Shown here: positions 49,473 to 58,363 of the stretch, one piece after another | Numbering within the stretch: the stretch's first letter is position 1 | How the letters are laid out: each line of letters begins with the position of its first letter | Source of the DNA: Faecalibacterium sp. I3-3-33 | Lineage (GTDB): Bacteria > Bacillota > Clostridia > Oscillospirales > Ruminococcaceae | Direction of reading: 5' to 3' | NCBI RefSeq assembly: GCF_023347295.1 | Contig: NZ_CP094469.1 | Coordinates: forward strand, 1,426,001 to 1,490,000 | DNA length: 64,000 nt | The notes under the pieces: model-generated | Told to the model about the DNA's origin: nothing | What the model saw: only the letters and a program-made list of their open reading frames with translations | The model's database searches: none | Program-made: the position numbers and the translations under genes

Positions 49473-50735
49473 TTACTGGTTCTCAGCAGGTTGTGATGCA
49501 GCGGGCTGTGCGGCTGCATCGTCTGCGGGGTCGCCGAACTGGTCGTGATAATTGTTCAGCAGGGTCAGCTCCTGATTGCGCTGCAAGCCGTGGATGACCA
49601 GCTTTTTGATGACGTCGTAGATAACGGCAAACAGCGGCACACCCACGATCATGCCCACAAAACCCCACAGGCCGCCAAACAGCAGGATGGCGAACAGCAC
49701 CCAGAAGCTGGAAAGACCGGTGGTGTTGCCCAGAATTTTGGGCCCGATGATATTGCCGTCCAGCTGCTGCAAAACCAGCACGAACAGCACGAACCACAGC
49801 GCCTTGATGGGGTTCTGGATGAGGATGAGGAGCGTGGCCGGAATGGCACCGATAAAGGGGCCGAAGAAGGGGATAACATTGGTCACACCGATGATCACCG
49901 ATACCAGCAGCGCACTGGGGAACTTAAAGACCAGACAGCCGATATAGCACAGCACGCCGATGATGGCAGAGTCCATGATCTTGCCGTTGATAAAGCCGCC
50001 GAACATCCGGTCTGCGTACTTCACTTCCTCGGTGATCAGCTGCGCCCAGCGGGGACGGACGATGCTGTGCAGCACCAGATTGCCCTGCTGGACGAACCGC
50101 TTGCGGCTTGCCAGCATATACACCGCCACGATGATGCCGATGATCAGGTTCTTAGCCATCGTCACCACGTTCAGCACACCAATGGCTGCGCCGCTTACGA
50201 TGTTCTGCATGGAGGGCAGCAGGGTGTTCTTGAGCCATGTGTTCCATGTGCCCAGATTGGTATTCAGGGCGGCGTAGGCCGAGTTGAGCAGCTCCGTGAT
50301 CTGTTCATTCTTTTCAATAAACTCCAGATGGCTTGCCCAGTTCATGAACTTTGTAATGTTGGCCTGCGCGGTGTAGTACAGGGTAGTCACACTGGTAATG
50401 AGCTGCGGCACGATCATCATGACAAGCGCATACACCAGCAAAAGCCCGAACAGGATGGTAAGCGCCACGGATAGCGCGTTGATCAGACCGTTCATCTTTT
50501 CCGGGATAAACCGGCGCAGAAAGCCTTCGATGCTGTTGCATACCGGCTTGAGCAGATAGGCAATGACGGCACCGTAGATAAAGGGCATCAGGATGCCGGT
50601 CAGGGTAGAGATAGCCGAGCCGAAGCCGTCAAAGCGGTAAATGAGGAAAAAGAAGATGATGCTCAGTGCAATGGCACCAAACCCTGCGAGCATCCCATAG
50701 AGATACGGTTTGATGTGCGGCTTTTTGTCCATCAT
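49473..50735 (-). CDS. AI-2E family transporter
   Basis: This 420-residue membrane protein has about eight hydrophobic helices and a soluble region near the middle. Seen: LTGILMPFIYGAVIAYLLKPVCN, GVTNVIPFFGPFIGAIPATLL, QLDGNIIGPKILGNTTGLSSFWVLFAIL and GFVGMIVGVPLFAVIYD, the family hallmark segments. The family (TqsA/YdiK type) includes autoinducer-2 exporters and Na+/H+ antiporters, so the substrate is uncertain. The ATG at 50735 has GGAG six bases upstream and is preferred to the one at 50747. The end is Ala/Gln-rich. Confidence 0.9.
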   Translation of the reverse strand: MMDKKPHIKPYLYGMLAGFGAIALSIIFFFLIYRFDGFGSAISTLTGILMPFIYGAVIAYLLKPVCNSIEGFLRRFIPEKMNGLINALSVALTILFGLLLVYALVMMIVPQLITSVTTLYYTAQANITKFMNWASHLEFIEKNEQITELLNSAYAALNTNLGTWNTWLKNTLLPSMQNIVSGAAIGVLNVVTMAKNLIIGIIVAVYMLASRKRFVQQGNLVLHSIVRPRWAQLITEEVKYADRMFGGFINGKIMDSAIIGVLCYIGCLVFKFPSALLVSVIIGVTNVIPFFGPFIGAIPATLLILIQNPIKALWFVLFVLVLQQLDGNIIGPKILGNTTGLSSFWVLFAILLFGGLWGFVGMIVGVPLFAVIYDVIKKLVIHGLQRNQELTLLNNYHDQFGDPADDAAAQPAASQPAENQ

Positions 50736-50783
50736 GACAAACTCCATTCCTGCTGCGGGCAGCGGGAATACCCGCAGCGCTTA

Positions 50784-52130
50784 TTAAATTTTGTTGCTTC
50801 TGCGCCAGATATGCAGCTTATCGGCCTCGCGGATCAGCTCCTCACGGAAATCCGGGTGTGCCACGCTGATCAGAGCCTCGGCCTTTTCCCAGGAGGTCAA
50901 GCCCTTCAGGTTCACGCAGCCATACTCGGTGCACAGATAGTGCACGTTGGCGCGGGTGTCGGTAACGATGCTGCCATTCTCCAGCGTGGGACGGATGCGG
51001 CTTTCCAGCTGGCCGGTCTTTTTATTAAAGAAGGTGGAGGACAGGCAGATAAAGCTCTTGCCACCCTTGGAAAGGTATGCGCCCAGCACGAAGTCCAGCT
51101 GACCGCCTGCGCCGGAAATGTGCTTCACACCGGCGCTCTCGGCATTCACCTGACCAAACAGGTCGATATCCACGGCATTGTTGATGGAGATAAAGTTATC
51201 CAGTGCGGAAATGCTGCGGATGTCGTTAGTGTAGTCCACCGGGGCAGACATGCACTCCGGGTTATCGTTCAGGTAATCGTACATCTTCTGGGTGCCGGCA
51301 CCAAAGGCGTAGACCTGACGGCCCTTGTCCAGCTGCTTGCGGCTGCCGTTGATCTTGCCGGCCTTGGCAATATCCACAAAGGCATCCACATACATTTCGG
51401 TGTGCACGCCCAGATCCTTCAGATTGCTCTGTGCGATCAGCCCGCCGATGGCGTTGGGCATACCGCCGATGCCCAGCTGCAGGCAGGCACCGTTAGGGAT
51501 CTGCGGCACGATGAGGTTGGCCACCTTCAGATCCACCTCGGTGGCGGCACCGGCAGCGGCCATCTGGCCGATGGGGGGATTTGCGCCCTCTACAATGCCG
51601 GTCACCTGAGAAACGTGTACGCAGTTCTCCATGCCGCCAAGGCAGCGCGGCATATTGGTGTTGACCTCCACGATGATCTTTTTGGCCTTCTCACAAACAG
51701 CGCCCAGATGCGAAGCGCTGGGGCCGAAGTTGAAGTAGCCGTGCTCGTCCATGGGGGTCACCTGAAATACTGCCACATCCACGGGGTCGCTGCTCTCGCG
51801 GTAGTAGCGGGGCAGCTCAGAGTAGCGGATGGGGGAGTAGAAGGAGAAGCCCTGCGCAATGGCCTTGCGCTCAATGCCGCCCATGTGCCAGCTGTTCCAA
51901 GTCATGTGGGCAGCAGGGTCGTCGATCTGGAAGATCTCCGGCACCCACATCAGAATGCCGCCCCGGAAGTTGACCCCTTCCAGCTCCGGCAGGCGCTTCG
52001 CCAGTTCGGCATCCACGGCCACAGGGGTGTTCACAGCCCAGCCGTAATCCACCCAGTCGCCGCTTTTGACCAGAGCAGCAGCCTGCGCAGCAGTCATAAG
52101 CTTCTGTGCGTACAGTTCCTTGCAATCCAT
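50784..52130 (-). CDS. but: Butyryl-CoA:acetate CoA-transferase
   Basis: This 448-residue enzyme is a member of the acetyl-CoA hydrolase/transferase family and matches the length known for the Faecalibacterium butyryl-CoA transferase. It swaps CoA from butyryl-CoA to acetate, releasing butyrate and conserving energy as acetyl-CoA. Seen: [15 protein letters not shown] at the start, [13 protein letters not shown], the [10 protein letters not shown] segment with the likely catalytic Glu245, [19 protein letters not shown] and the ending [21 protein letters not shown] precedes the ATG at 52130. It is divergent from the butyrate operon, whose final product it processes. Confidence 0.93.
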   Translation of the reverse strand: MDCKELYAQKLMTAAQAAALVKSGDWVDYGWAVNTPVAVDAELAKRLPELEGVNFRGGILMWVPEIFQIDDPAAHMTWNSWHMGGIERKAIAQGFSFYSPIRYSELPRYYRESSDPVDVAVFQVTPMDEHGYFNFGPSASHLGAVCEKAKKIIVEVNTNMPRCLGGMENCVHVSQVTGIVEGANPPIGQMAAAGAATEVDLKVANLIVPQIPNGACLQLGIGGMPNAIGGLIAQSNLKDLGVHTEMYVDAFVDIAKAGKINGSRKQLDKGRQVYAFGAGTQKMYDYLNDNPECMSAPVDYTNDIRSISALDNFISINNAVDIDLFGQVNAESAGVKHISGAGGQLDFVLGAYLSKGGKSFICLSSTFFNKKTGQLESRIRPTLENGSIVTDTRANVHYLCTEYGCVNLKGLTSWEKAEALISVAHPDFREELIREADKLHIWRRSNKI

Positions 52131-52305
52131 TATAAACCATCCTCTCTTAAAATACATAAAAGAATTGTAAACAATTCTGTGCGGACAAATTATGCAGCTG
52201 TTTTACGCCTGTTTTGCGGAATGCACACCGTTTTGCCACATCTGTATGGTAACCTTATAAACAAGGCAGCAGTGTGTGTTCCGCGCTGCGCAGAACAGCT
52301 CAACT

Positions 52306-52323
52306 TAGTTATAACATTAACAA
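52306..52323. promoter_or_regulatory. Rex-like operator overlapping the but promoter
   Basis: On the minus strand this reads TTGTTAATGTTATAACTA, which matches 12 of the 14 fixed positions of the Clostridial Rex consensus TTGTTAA-N4-TTAACAA. It overlaps the but -10 box, so binding of the NADH-sensing repressor would block transcription. Binding is inferred. Confidence 0.55.
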
Positions 52324-52336
52324 AGTGTAGAATCAA
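52308..52336 (-). promoter_or_regulatory. Promoter of but
   Basis: On the minus strand, -35 TTGATT (52331-52336) and -10 TATAAC (52308-52313) are separated by 17 bases. Confidence 0.78.
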
Positions 52337-52507
52337 TAGTTTTGGCTAAAAAACAGCCGGTATAGCATAATGAACAGTTTTCTTGGCTTTATGTGGGGAT
52401 TGTTTGGTACGTAAAAAACAAAAAAATTGAGAAAAAGTCTTGATAAAATTTTGACGATGTGCTTTACTAATAGCGTGGGAAGCAACTGCGGAGCAGTGCG
52501 GAATGAT

Positions 52508-52525
52508 TCGTTTAAAATTTAACGA
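52508..52525. promoter_or_regulatory. Second Rex-like palindrome upstream of coaD
   Basis: TCGTTTAAAATTTAACGA matches 11 of the 14 fixed Rex positions and is a near-palindrome. It ends 26 bases before the coaD -35 box. Confidence 0.4.
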
Positions 52526-52550
52526 TAAAACGCACCACAGCAGTTACAGG

Positions 52551-52579
52551 TTGCACCCAAGGCTGGAAAGTGCTATCAT
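52551..52579 (+). promoter_or_regulatory. Promoter of coaD and possibly the butyrate operon
   Basis: -35 TTGCAC (52551-52556) and -10 TATCAT (52574-52579) are separated by 17 bases. No terminator is seen between coaD and thl, so transcripts may continue into the butyrate genes, which may also have a promoter of their own. Confidence 0.68.
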
Positions 52580-52632
52580 GGCAGAACCACATCGCGCTTA
52601 GTAATTACAGCGCACAAGGAGGACACTGACCG

Positions 52633-53133
52633 ATGGCAACAGCAGTTTATCCCGGGTCGTTCGATCCGGTCACCAAGGGACATCTTGATATCATCAAGCG
52701 CGCAGCAAAGATCAACGACCACCTCATTGTGGCGGTGCTGATCAACAGCGCCAAGCATCCGCTGTTCACAGTGGAGGAGCGGGTGGCTATGCTGCAGGAA
52801 TGCTGCAAGAACATCCCCAACGTGACCGTGGAAGGCTTCGACGGCCTGACCGTGGAGTTCGCAAAAAAGCGCCACGCATCCGTAATGGTGCGCGGGCTGC
52901 GGGCGGTAACGGACTTTGAAAACGAGATCCAGCTTGCGCAAACGAACCACGCACTGATGCCCGGCATCGAGACCATGTTTCTTGCCACCAGCATCAAATG
53001 GAGTTATCTTTCCTCCACCATCGTAAAGGAAGCAGCGTATTACGGCAGTGACATCAGCAAGTTCGTCACACCCAATGTGGAAAAGGCCGTCAACGAAAAA
53101 TACGCACAGCTCCGGGAGAGGGAAGAGACCTGA
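52633..53133 (+). CDS. coaD: Phosphopantetheine adenylyltransferase CoaD
   Basis: This 166-residue nucleotidyltransferase makes dephospho-CoA from 4'-phosphopantetheine and ATP. It begins [21 protein letters not shown], which contains the TxGH nucleotide-binding motif as [24 protein letters not shown] and the C-terminal [14 protein letters not shown] are the other family signatures. AGGAGG precedes the ATG. Standing immediately upstream of a run of acyl-CoA genes, it would raise CoA supply in step with them, if the transcripts are shared. Confidence 0.96.
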   Translation: MATAVYPGSFDPVTKGHLDIIKRAAKINDHLIVAVLINSAKHPLFTVEERVAMLQECCKNIPNVTVEGFDGLTVEFAKKRHASVMVRGLRAVTDFENEIQLAQTNHALMPGIETMFLATSIKWSYLSSTIVKEAAYYGSDISKFVTPNVEKAVNEKYAQLREREET

Positions 53134-53214
53134 TACCGCAAAAATGCCGCAGGGCGTTTTGATAAATGGGTAACCGATAAGTAACACACATACACAATTC
53201 AGGAGGCTATTCAC

Positions 53215-54432
53215 ATGAAAAAGATCGTTATCGCATCTGCATGCCGCACCGCTATCGGCAAGTTCGGTGGCACTCTGGCCAACGTTCCCGCTGCTGAGCT
53301 GGGCTCCATCGTCATTAAGGAAGCTCTGGACCGTGCAAACGTCAAGCCCGAGCAGGTCGATCATGTTTACATGGGCTGCGTCATTCAGGCTGGTCTGGGC
53401 CAGAACGTCGCTCGTCAGGCTGCCCTGAAGGCTGGTCTGCCCATCGAGACCCCCGCTGTCACCGTCAACGTGGTCTGCGGCTCCGGTCTGAACTGCGTGA
53501 ACATGGCTGCTCAGATGATCGAGGCAGGCGATGCTGATATCGTTGTTGCAGGCGGCATGGAGAACATGGATATGGCTCCCTTCGCACTGCAGAAGGCTCG
53601 CTACGGCTACCGCATGGGCGCTCCCATGGGCAAGAGCGAGATCGTGGATACCATGGTCAACGATGCACTGTGGGATGCCTGCGGCTTCAACAAGCACATG
53701 GGCATGACCGCTGAGAACGTCTGCACCAACGAGACCTACCAGAAGAAGTACGGCTACAGCCCCATCACCCGCGAGATGCTGGACGAGTTCGCATACAACA
53801 GCCAGCTGAAGGCTGACAAGGCCATCAAGGACGGCGCTTTCAAGGACGAGATCGTTCCTGTTGTCATCAAGGGCAAGAAGGGCGACACCGTGTTCGATAC
53901 CGATGAGGGCCCCCGTCTGAGCGCTCCCGAGGTTCTGGCAAAGCTGAAGCCCGCCTTCACCAAGGACGGCATCGTCACCGCTGCTAACTCTTCTGCCATC
54001 AACGACGGCGCTGCTGCTCTGGTCGTCATGAGCGAGGAGAAGGCTAAGGAGCTGGGCGTGAAGCCTCTGGCAACTTGGGTCGCCGGTGCTCTGGCAGGCG
54101 TTGAGCCCGAGGTCATGGGTCTGGGCCCCATCGCTGCTACCAAGAAGGTCATGGCCAAGACCGGCATGACCGTTGCCGATATGGATCTGGTCGAGGCCAA
54201 CGAGGCATTCGCAGCACAGTCCATCGCTGTCGGCGAGGCTCTGGGCTTCGATAAGGACAAGCTGAACGTCAACGGCGGCGCAATCGCTCTGGGCCACCCG
54301 GTCGGCGCTTCCGGTGCTCGTATTCTGGTCACCCTGCTGTACGCTATGAAGCACCGTGGTGCTCACAAGGGTCTGGCTACCCTGTGCATCGGCGGCGGCA
54401 TGGGCTGCGCTACCATCGTTGAGATGGACTAA
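53215..54432 (+). CDS. thlA: Acetyl-CoA C-acetyltransferase (thiolase)
   Basis: This 405-residue biosynthetic thiolase condenses two acetyl-CoA to acetoacetyl-CoA, the first step to butyrate. The acyl-accepting cysteine is Cys88 in [12 protein letters not shown]. The catalytic histidine is in [15 protein letters not shown], and the second cysteine in [10 protein letters not shown]. The length is close to that of Clostridium ThlA, with a short insertion. Codons are strongly biased (GCT, GGT, AAG, GAG, CTG), a sign of very high expression. AGGAGG lies nine bases upstream of the ATG. Confidence 0.97.
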   Translation: MKKIVIASACRTAIGKFGGTLANVPAAELGSIVIKEALDRANVKPEQVDHVYMGCVIQAGLGQNVARQAALKAGLPIETPAVTVNVVCGSGLNCVNMAAQMIEAGDADIVVAGGMENMDMAPFALQKARYGYRMGAPMGKSEIVDTMVNDALWDACGFNKHMGMTAENVCTNETYQKKYGYSPITREMLDEFAYNSQLKADKAIKDGAFKDEIVPVVIKGKKGDTVFDTDEGPRLSAPEVLAKLKPAFTKDGIVTAANSSAINDGAAALVVMSEEKAKELGVKPLATWVAGALAGVEPEVMGLGPIAATKKVMAKTGMTVADMDLVEANEAFAAQSIAVGEALGFDKDKLNVNGGAIALGHPVGASGARILVTLLYAMKHRGAHKGLATLCIGGGMGCATIVEMD

Positions 54433-54466
54433 GCACTCTTTCTCTGAATCCTGATTGAACCACAGA

Positions 54467-54510
54467 CCCGGAGCGCCGGAGGGAACCGGAGAGCCCTCCC
54501 GCGTTCCGGG
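54467..54510 (+). promoter_or_regulatory. Strong intercistronic hairpin between thl and crt
   Basis: A 17-base stem with one mismatch (54467-54483 with 54494-54510) has a ten-base loop and is followed by GCTGTTTTG. The T-run is weak, so it may be a partial terminator or an RNA end that protects the thl mRNA. A smaller hairpin CTCCCG...CGGGAG lies between hbd and bcd (56271-56299). Confidence 0.7.
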
Positions 54511-54555
54511 GGCTGTTTTGAAAAAACTGAACTGTATGAAATGGAGGTTTTCACA

Positions 54556-55341
54556 ATGGCATTTGTAAAAACCGAGGTGCAGGGCGCTGTTGAGATCATT
54601 ACCATCGACCGTCCCAAGGCACTGAACGCCCTGAACCCCGAGGTTCTGGCTGACCTGAAGGCTGCTTTTGAGGCAGTCGATCAGGAGACTGTCCGCTGCA
54701 TCGTTCTGACCGGCGAAGGCGACAAGAGCTTTGTTGCCGGTGCCGATATCGGTTCCATGAGCACCATGACCAAGGCAGAAGGCGAGGCCTTCGGCAAGCT
54801 GGGCAATGATGTGTTCCTGATGATCGAGCATTTCCCCATCCCCGTCATCGCAGCCGTCAACGGCTTTGCACTGGGCGGCGGCAACGAGCTGGCTATGAGC
54901 TGCGATTTCCGCATCTGCTCTGACAACGCTGTGTTCGGTCAGCCGGAAGTCGGTCTGGGCATCACCCCGGGCTTCGGCGGCACCCAGCGTCTGGCTCGTC
55001 TGGTCGGCATGGGCATGGCAAAGCAGCTGGTCTACTCTGCTCTGAACATCAAGGCTGACGAGGCTTACCGCATTGGTCTGGTCAACGCTGTGTATCCGCA
55101 GGCTGAGCTGATGGAGAACGTCCTGAAGCTGGCCGGCAAGATCGCAAAGAACGCTCCCATTGCTGTGCGTAACTGCAAGAAGGCAATGAACGACGGCATC
55201 AGCCTGCCCATCGAGAAGGCTGTTGAGGTCGAGGAGAAGCTGTTCGGCGATTGCTTCGAGACCCACGATCAGGTGGAGGGCATGAGCTGCTTCCTGTCCC
55301 GTGAGAAACCGAAGCCCAAGGCAGTTTTCACCAACAACTAA
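54556..55341 (+). CDS. crt: Crotonase / 3-hydroxybutyryl-CoA dehydratase
   Basis: This 261-residue enoyl-CoA hydratase removes water from 3-hydroxybutyryl-CoA to give crotonyl-CoA. The oxyanion-hole segments are SFVAGADIGSM and NGFALGGGNELAMSCDFR, where the first catalytic glutamate lies. The second is in FGQPEVGLGITPGFGGTQRL. The start MAFVKTEVQGAVEIITIDRPKALNAL is typical. GGAGG lies eight bases before the ATG at 54556, so the earlier in-frame ATG at 54541 is not used. It shares the biased codons of the operon. Confidence 0.96.
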   Translation: MAFVKTEVQGAVEIITIDRPKALNALNPEVLADLKAAFEAVDQETVRCIVLTGEGDKSFVAGADIGSMSTMTKAEGEAFGKLGNDVFLMIEHFPIPVIAAVNGFALGGGNELAMSCDFRICSDNAVFGQPEVGLGITPGFGGTQRLARLVGMGMAKQLVYSALNIKADEAYRIGLVNAVYPQAELMENVLKLAGKIAKNAPIAVRNCKKAMNDGISLPIEKAVEVEEKLFGDCFETHDQVEGMSCFLSREKPKPKAVFTNN

Positions 55342-55381
55342 TCCACTACATAATTTTTGATATTTAAAGGAGAGATTTCCT

Positions 55382-56254
55382 ATGAAGATCGGTGTTATCG
55401 GCGCTGGCACTATGGGTCAGGGCATCGCAAAGGCATTTGCACAGGTTGAGGGCAACACCGTTGCTCTGTGCGACATCAAGCAGGAGTGGGCCGAGAATGG
55501 TCTGGCAAAGATCAAGAAGGGCTACGAGAAGCTGGTTGCTAAGGGAAAGATGACCCAGGAGAAGGCTGACGCTATCGTCGCCGCCATCACTCCGGGCCTG
55601 AAGGAAGATCTGTGCGCAGACTGCGATCTGGTCGTTGAGGCTGCATTCGAGGATATGAAGGTCAAGCAGACCACCTTCGGCGAGCTGGACAAGATTTGCA
55701 AGCCCGAGTGCGTCTTCGCTTCCAACACTTCTTCTCTGTCCATCACCGAGATCGGCAAGGGTCTGACCCGTCCCCTGATCGGTATGCACTTCTTCAACCC
55801 CGCAGACCGCATGAAGCTGATCGAGGTCATCGCCGGCTGCAACACTCCCGCCGAGACCGTTGAGAAGATCAAGGAGATCTCCGTTGCCATCGGCAAGAGC
55901 CCTGTTCAGGTCAACGAGGCTGCCGGCTTTGTGGTCAACCGCATCCTGATCCCCATGATCAACGAGGCTGCCTTCATTAAGATGGAGGGCGTTTCCGATA
56001 TCGCCGGCATCGACACCGCTATGAAGCTGGGTGCTAACCACCCCATGGGACCCCTGGAACTGGGCGACTTCATCGGTCTGGACATCTGCCTGGCCATCAT
56101 GGACGTGCTGTACAACGAGACCGGCGACAGCAAGTACCGTGCCTGCCCGCTGATCCGCAAGATGGTGCGTGGCGGCAATCTGGGCTGCAAGACCGGTAAG
56201 GGCTTCTACATTTACAACGCAGACCGCACCAAGACCCCTGTTGACCAGCTGTAA
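55382..56254 (+). CDS. hbd: 3-Hydroxybutyryl-CoA dehydrogenase
   Basis: This 290-residue dehydrogenase reduces acetoacetyl-CoA to 3-hydroxybutyryl-CoA with NAD(P)H. The N-terminal dinucleotide loop is GAGTMGQGIA (7-16). The catalytic histidine-glutamate region is GMHFFNPADRMKLIEV, and the C-terminal domain has NEAAGFVVNRILIPMINEA and the ending TGKGFYIY. Length and motifs match Clostridium Hbd. It follows crt by 40 bases with AGGAGAG before the ATG. Confidence 0.97.
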   Translation: MKIGVIGAGTMGQGIAKAFAQVEGNTVALCDIKQEWAENGLAKIKKGYEKLVAKGKMTQEKADAIVAAITPGLKEDLCADCDLVVEAAFEDMKVKQTTFGELDKICKPECVFASNTSSLSITEIGKGLTRPLIGMHFFNPADRMKLIEVIAGCNTPAETVEKIKEISVAIGKSPVQVNEAAGFVVNRILIPMINEAAFIKMEGVSDIAGIDTAMKLGANHPMGPLELGDFIGLDICLAIMDVLYNETGDSKYRACPLIRKMVRGGNLGCKTGKGFYIYNADRTKTPVDQL

Positions 56255-56360
56255 GTTCTGATAAACATTTCTCCCGGCTGCGGGGAAAGCGGTCGGGAGG
56301 AATTTGTTTGCACCGGGCTATTCCGGTAAATGAAAAAAGACCTGTTAGGAGGATATAGCG

Positions 56361-57530
56361 ATGGATTTTACTCTGTCCAAGCAGCAGCAGATGGTGCAGA
56401 AAATGTACCGCGAGTTTGCTGAGAACGAAGTCAAGCCTCTGGCAAAGAAGGTTGACGCAGAGGAATACTTCCCCAAGGAGACCGTCGAAAAGATGGGCAA
56501 GCTGGGCATGATGGGCATCTATTTCCCGACTGAGGTCGGCGGTGCAGGCGGCGATGTGCTGTCCTACGTCATGGCCGTGGAGGAGCTGAGCAAGGTCTGC
56601 GGCACCACCGGTGTCATCGTCTCTGCTCACACCAGCCTGTGCGCTGCTCCCATTTACGAGAACGGCACCCCCGAGCAGAAGGCTAAGTACCTGCCCAAGC
56701 TGTGCAGCGGCGAGTGGCTGGGTGCTTTCGGCCTGACCGAGCCGGGCGCTGGTACCGATGCGCAGGGTCAGCAGACCATTGCCAAGGAAGAGGATGACTG
56801 CTGGGTGCTGAACGGCTCCAAGATCTTCATCACCAACGCCGGCTTTGCTGATGTGTTCATCGTCATCGCCGTTACCGATAACGTGCTGGATAAGCGCGGC
56901 CGTCCCACTAAGCTCTGCTCCGCCTTCATCGTGGAGCGCACCGACCCGGGCTTCTCTGTTGGTAAGGCAGAGGACAAGATGGGTATCCGCGGTTCTTCTA
57001 CCTGCGAGCTGATCTTTGAGGATTGCCGCATCCCGAAGGATCGTATGCTGGGCGTGCGCGGCAAGGGCTTCCAGCTGGCTATGGCTACGCTGGACGGCGG
57101 CCGTATCGGCATCGCTTCTCAGGCTCTGGGCATCGCCGAGGGCGCTCTGGAGGAGACCGTTGCTTACGTCAAGGAGCGCAAGCAGTTCGGCCGTGCCATC
57201 GCTGCTTTCCAGAACACCCAGTTCGAGCTGGCTGAGATGAAGGCTCGTGTTGAGGCTGCGAAGTATCTGGTTTATGCTGCCGCTCTGAAGAAGCAGCAGG
57301 CTATGGATGGCGCAAAGGTTCGTTACAGCGTCGAGGCTGCACAGGCTAAGCTGATCGCTGCCCGCACCGCAAGTGATGTGACCCGCCGTTGCCTGCAGCT
57401 GTTCGGTGGCTACGGCTACACCCGTGACTACCCCATCGAGCGCATGATGCGTGATGCCAAGATCACTGAGATCTACGAGGGCACCAGCGAAGTGCAGATG
57501 ATGGTCATTTCCGGCGCGCTGCTGAAGTAA
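56361..57530 (+). CDS. bcd: Butyryl-CoA dehydrogenase
   Basis: This 389-residue acyl-CoA dehydrogenase reduces crotonyl-CoA to butyryl-CoA. Together with EtfAB it is expected to form the electron-bifurcating complex that also reduces ferredoxin. Seen: GLTEPGAGTDAQGQQT and WVLNGSKIFITNAG (FAD and substrate), FGGYGYTRDYPIERMMRDAKI, and the catalytic glutamate in EIYEGTSEVQMMVI. GTC/GTT-rich, pyrimidine-biased codons indicate high expression. AGGAGG lies upstream, and etfB follows by 17 bases. Confidence 0.97.
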   Translation: MDFTLSKQQQMVQKMYREFAENEVKPLAKKVDAEEYFPKETVEKMGKLGMMGIYFPTEVGGAGGDVLSYVMAVEELSKVCGTTGVIVSAHTSLCAAPIYENGTPEQKAKYLPKLCSGEWLGAFGLTEPGAGTDAQGQQTIAKEEDDCWVLNGSKIFITNAGFADVFIVIAVTDNVLDKRGRPTKLCSAFIVERTDPGFSVGKAEDKMGIRGSSTCELIFEDCRIPKDRMLGVRGKGFQLAMATLDGGRIGIASQALGIAEGALEETVAYVKERKQFGRAIAAFQNTQFELAEMKARVEAAKYLVYAAALKKQQAMDGAKVRYSVEAAQAKLIAARTASDVTRRCLQLFGGYGYTRDYPIERMMRDAKITEIYEGTSEVQMMVISGALLK

Positions 57531-57547
57531 GGGAGGCAAGAGTTACA

Positions 57548-58342
57548 ATGAAAGCAATTGTTTGTGTAAAGCAGGTTCCTGATACCTCCGGCAAGGTGTC
57601 CGTCAAGCCCGATGGCACTCTGGATCGTGCATCCATGGCAACCATCACCAACCCCGATGACCTGAACGCTCTGGAGGCCGCCCTGAAGCTGAAGGACGCC
57701 ACCGGCTGCGAGGTCGTTGTTGTCACCATGGGTCCCCCGCCGGCAGAGGGCATGCTGCGTGAGCTGCTGGCCCGCGGCGCTGATAAGGCCGTTCTGGTCT
57801 CCGGCCGTGAGTTCGGCGGTTCCGATACCTTTGCAACCAGCCAGATCCTGGCTGCTGCCGTCAACAAGATCGGTGTTGGCCCCGAGGACGTTGTGTTCTG
57901 CGGCCGTCAGGCAATTGATGGCGATACCGCACAGGTCGGCCCCCAGATCGCTGAAAAGCTGCATCTGCCGCAGGTCACCTACGTTGCCGACATCCAGAAG
58001 GACGGCAACACCCTGACCGTGAAGCGTATGCTGGAGGACGGCTACATGATGGTCAAGGTGCAGACTCCCTGCCTGCTGACCTGCATCAAGGAGCTGAACG
58101 ACCCCCGCTACATGAGCGTGAACGGCATCTTTACCTGCTACGACAAGCCCATGGAAGTGTTCGACTACAACGCACTGAAGGACGATCCGCTGATCGAGGT
58201 GGACACCATTGGCCTGAAGGGCTCTCCGACGAACGTCTTTAAGTCCTTCACTCCTCCGCAGAAGGGCGCAGGCACCATGCTGCAGGGCGACGATGTTGCT
58301 GCCCAGCTGGCTGGCATCCTGGCCAAGAAGCACCTGATCTGA
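57548..58342 (+). CDS. etfB: Electron transfer flavoprotein beta subunit EtfB
   Basis: This 264-residue subunit starts MKAIVCVKQVPDTSGKVSV, the usual EtfB opening, and has NPDDLNALEAALKLKDATG, the MGPPPAEGMLRE loop and VVFCGRQAIDGDTAQVGPQIAE. In bifurcating systems EtfB carries the FAD that splits electrons between Bcd and ferredoxin. It is shorter than some homologues only at the C-terminus. It sits between bcd and etfA, as in other butyrate producers. Confidence 0.96.
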   Translation: MKAIVCVKQVPDTSGKVSVKPDGTLDRASMATITNPDDLNALEAALKLKDATGCEVVVVTMGPPPAEGMLRELLARGADKAVLVSGREFGGSDTFATSQILAAAVNKIGVGPEDVVFCGRQAIDGDTAQVGPQIAEKLHLPQVTYVADIQKDGNTLTVKRMLEDGYMMVKVQTPCLLTCIKELNDPRYMSVNGIFTCYDKPMEVFDYNALKDDPLIEVDTIGLKGSPTNVFKSFTPPQKGAGTMLQGDDVAAQLAGILAKKHLI

Positions 58343-58363
58343 TGAAAGGAGCATAGGATTACA

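Larger units (their letters stand above)
52131..52632. other. Intergenic control region between but and coaD
   Basis: About 500 bases without a gene hold divergent promoters. The but leader is about 170 bases and contains an AGAATTGT-AA-ACAATTCT palindrome (about 52161-52178). The middle section is AT-rich, with several TTGA elements that could be additional -35 boxes. Two Rex-like palindromes are listed separately. Confidence 0.6.

Noticed and set aside
52576..55410. A 944-codon open frame on the minus strand across coaD, thl and crt
   Set aside because: It is exactly antisense to three well-recognised genes, has no recognisable domain and no ribosome-binding site. It arises from the strong codon bias of the plus-strand genes. 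The same applies to the long antisense frames at 56097-57539 and 57473-59302.
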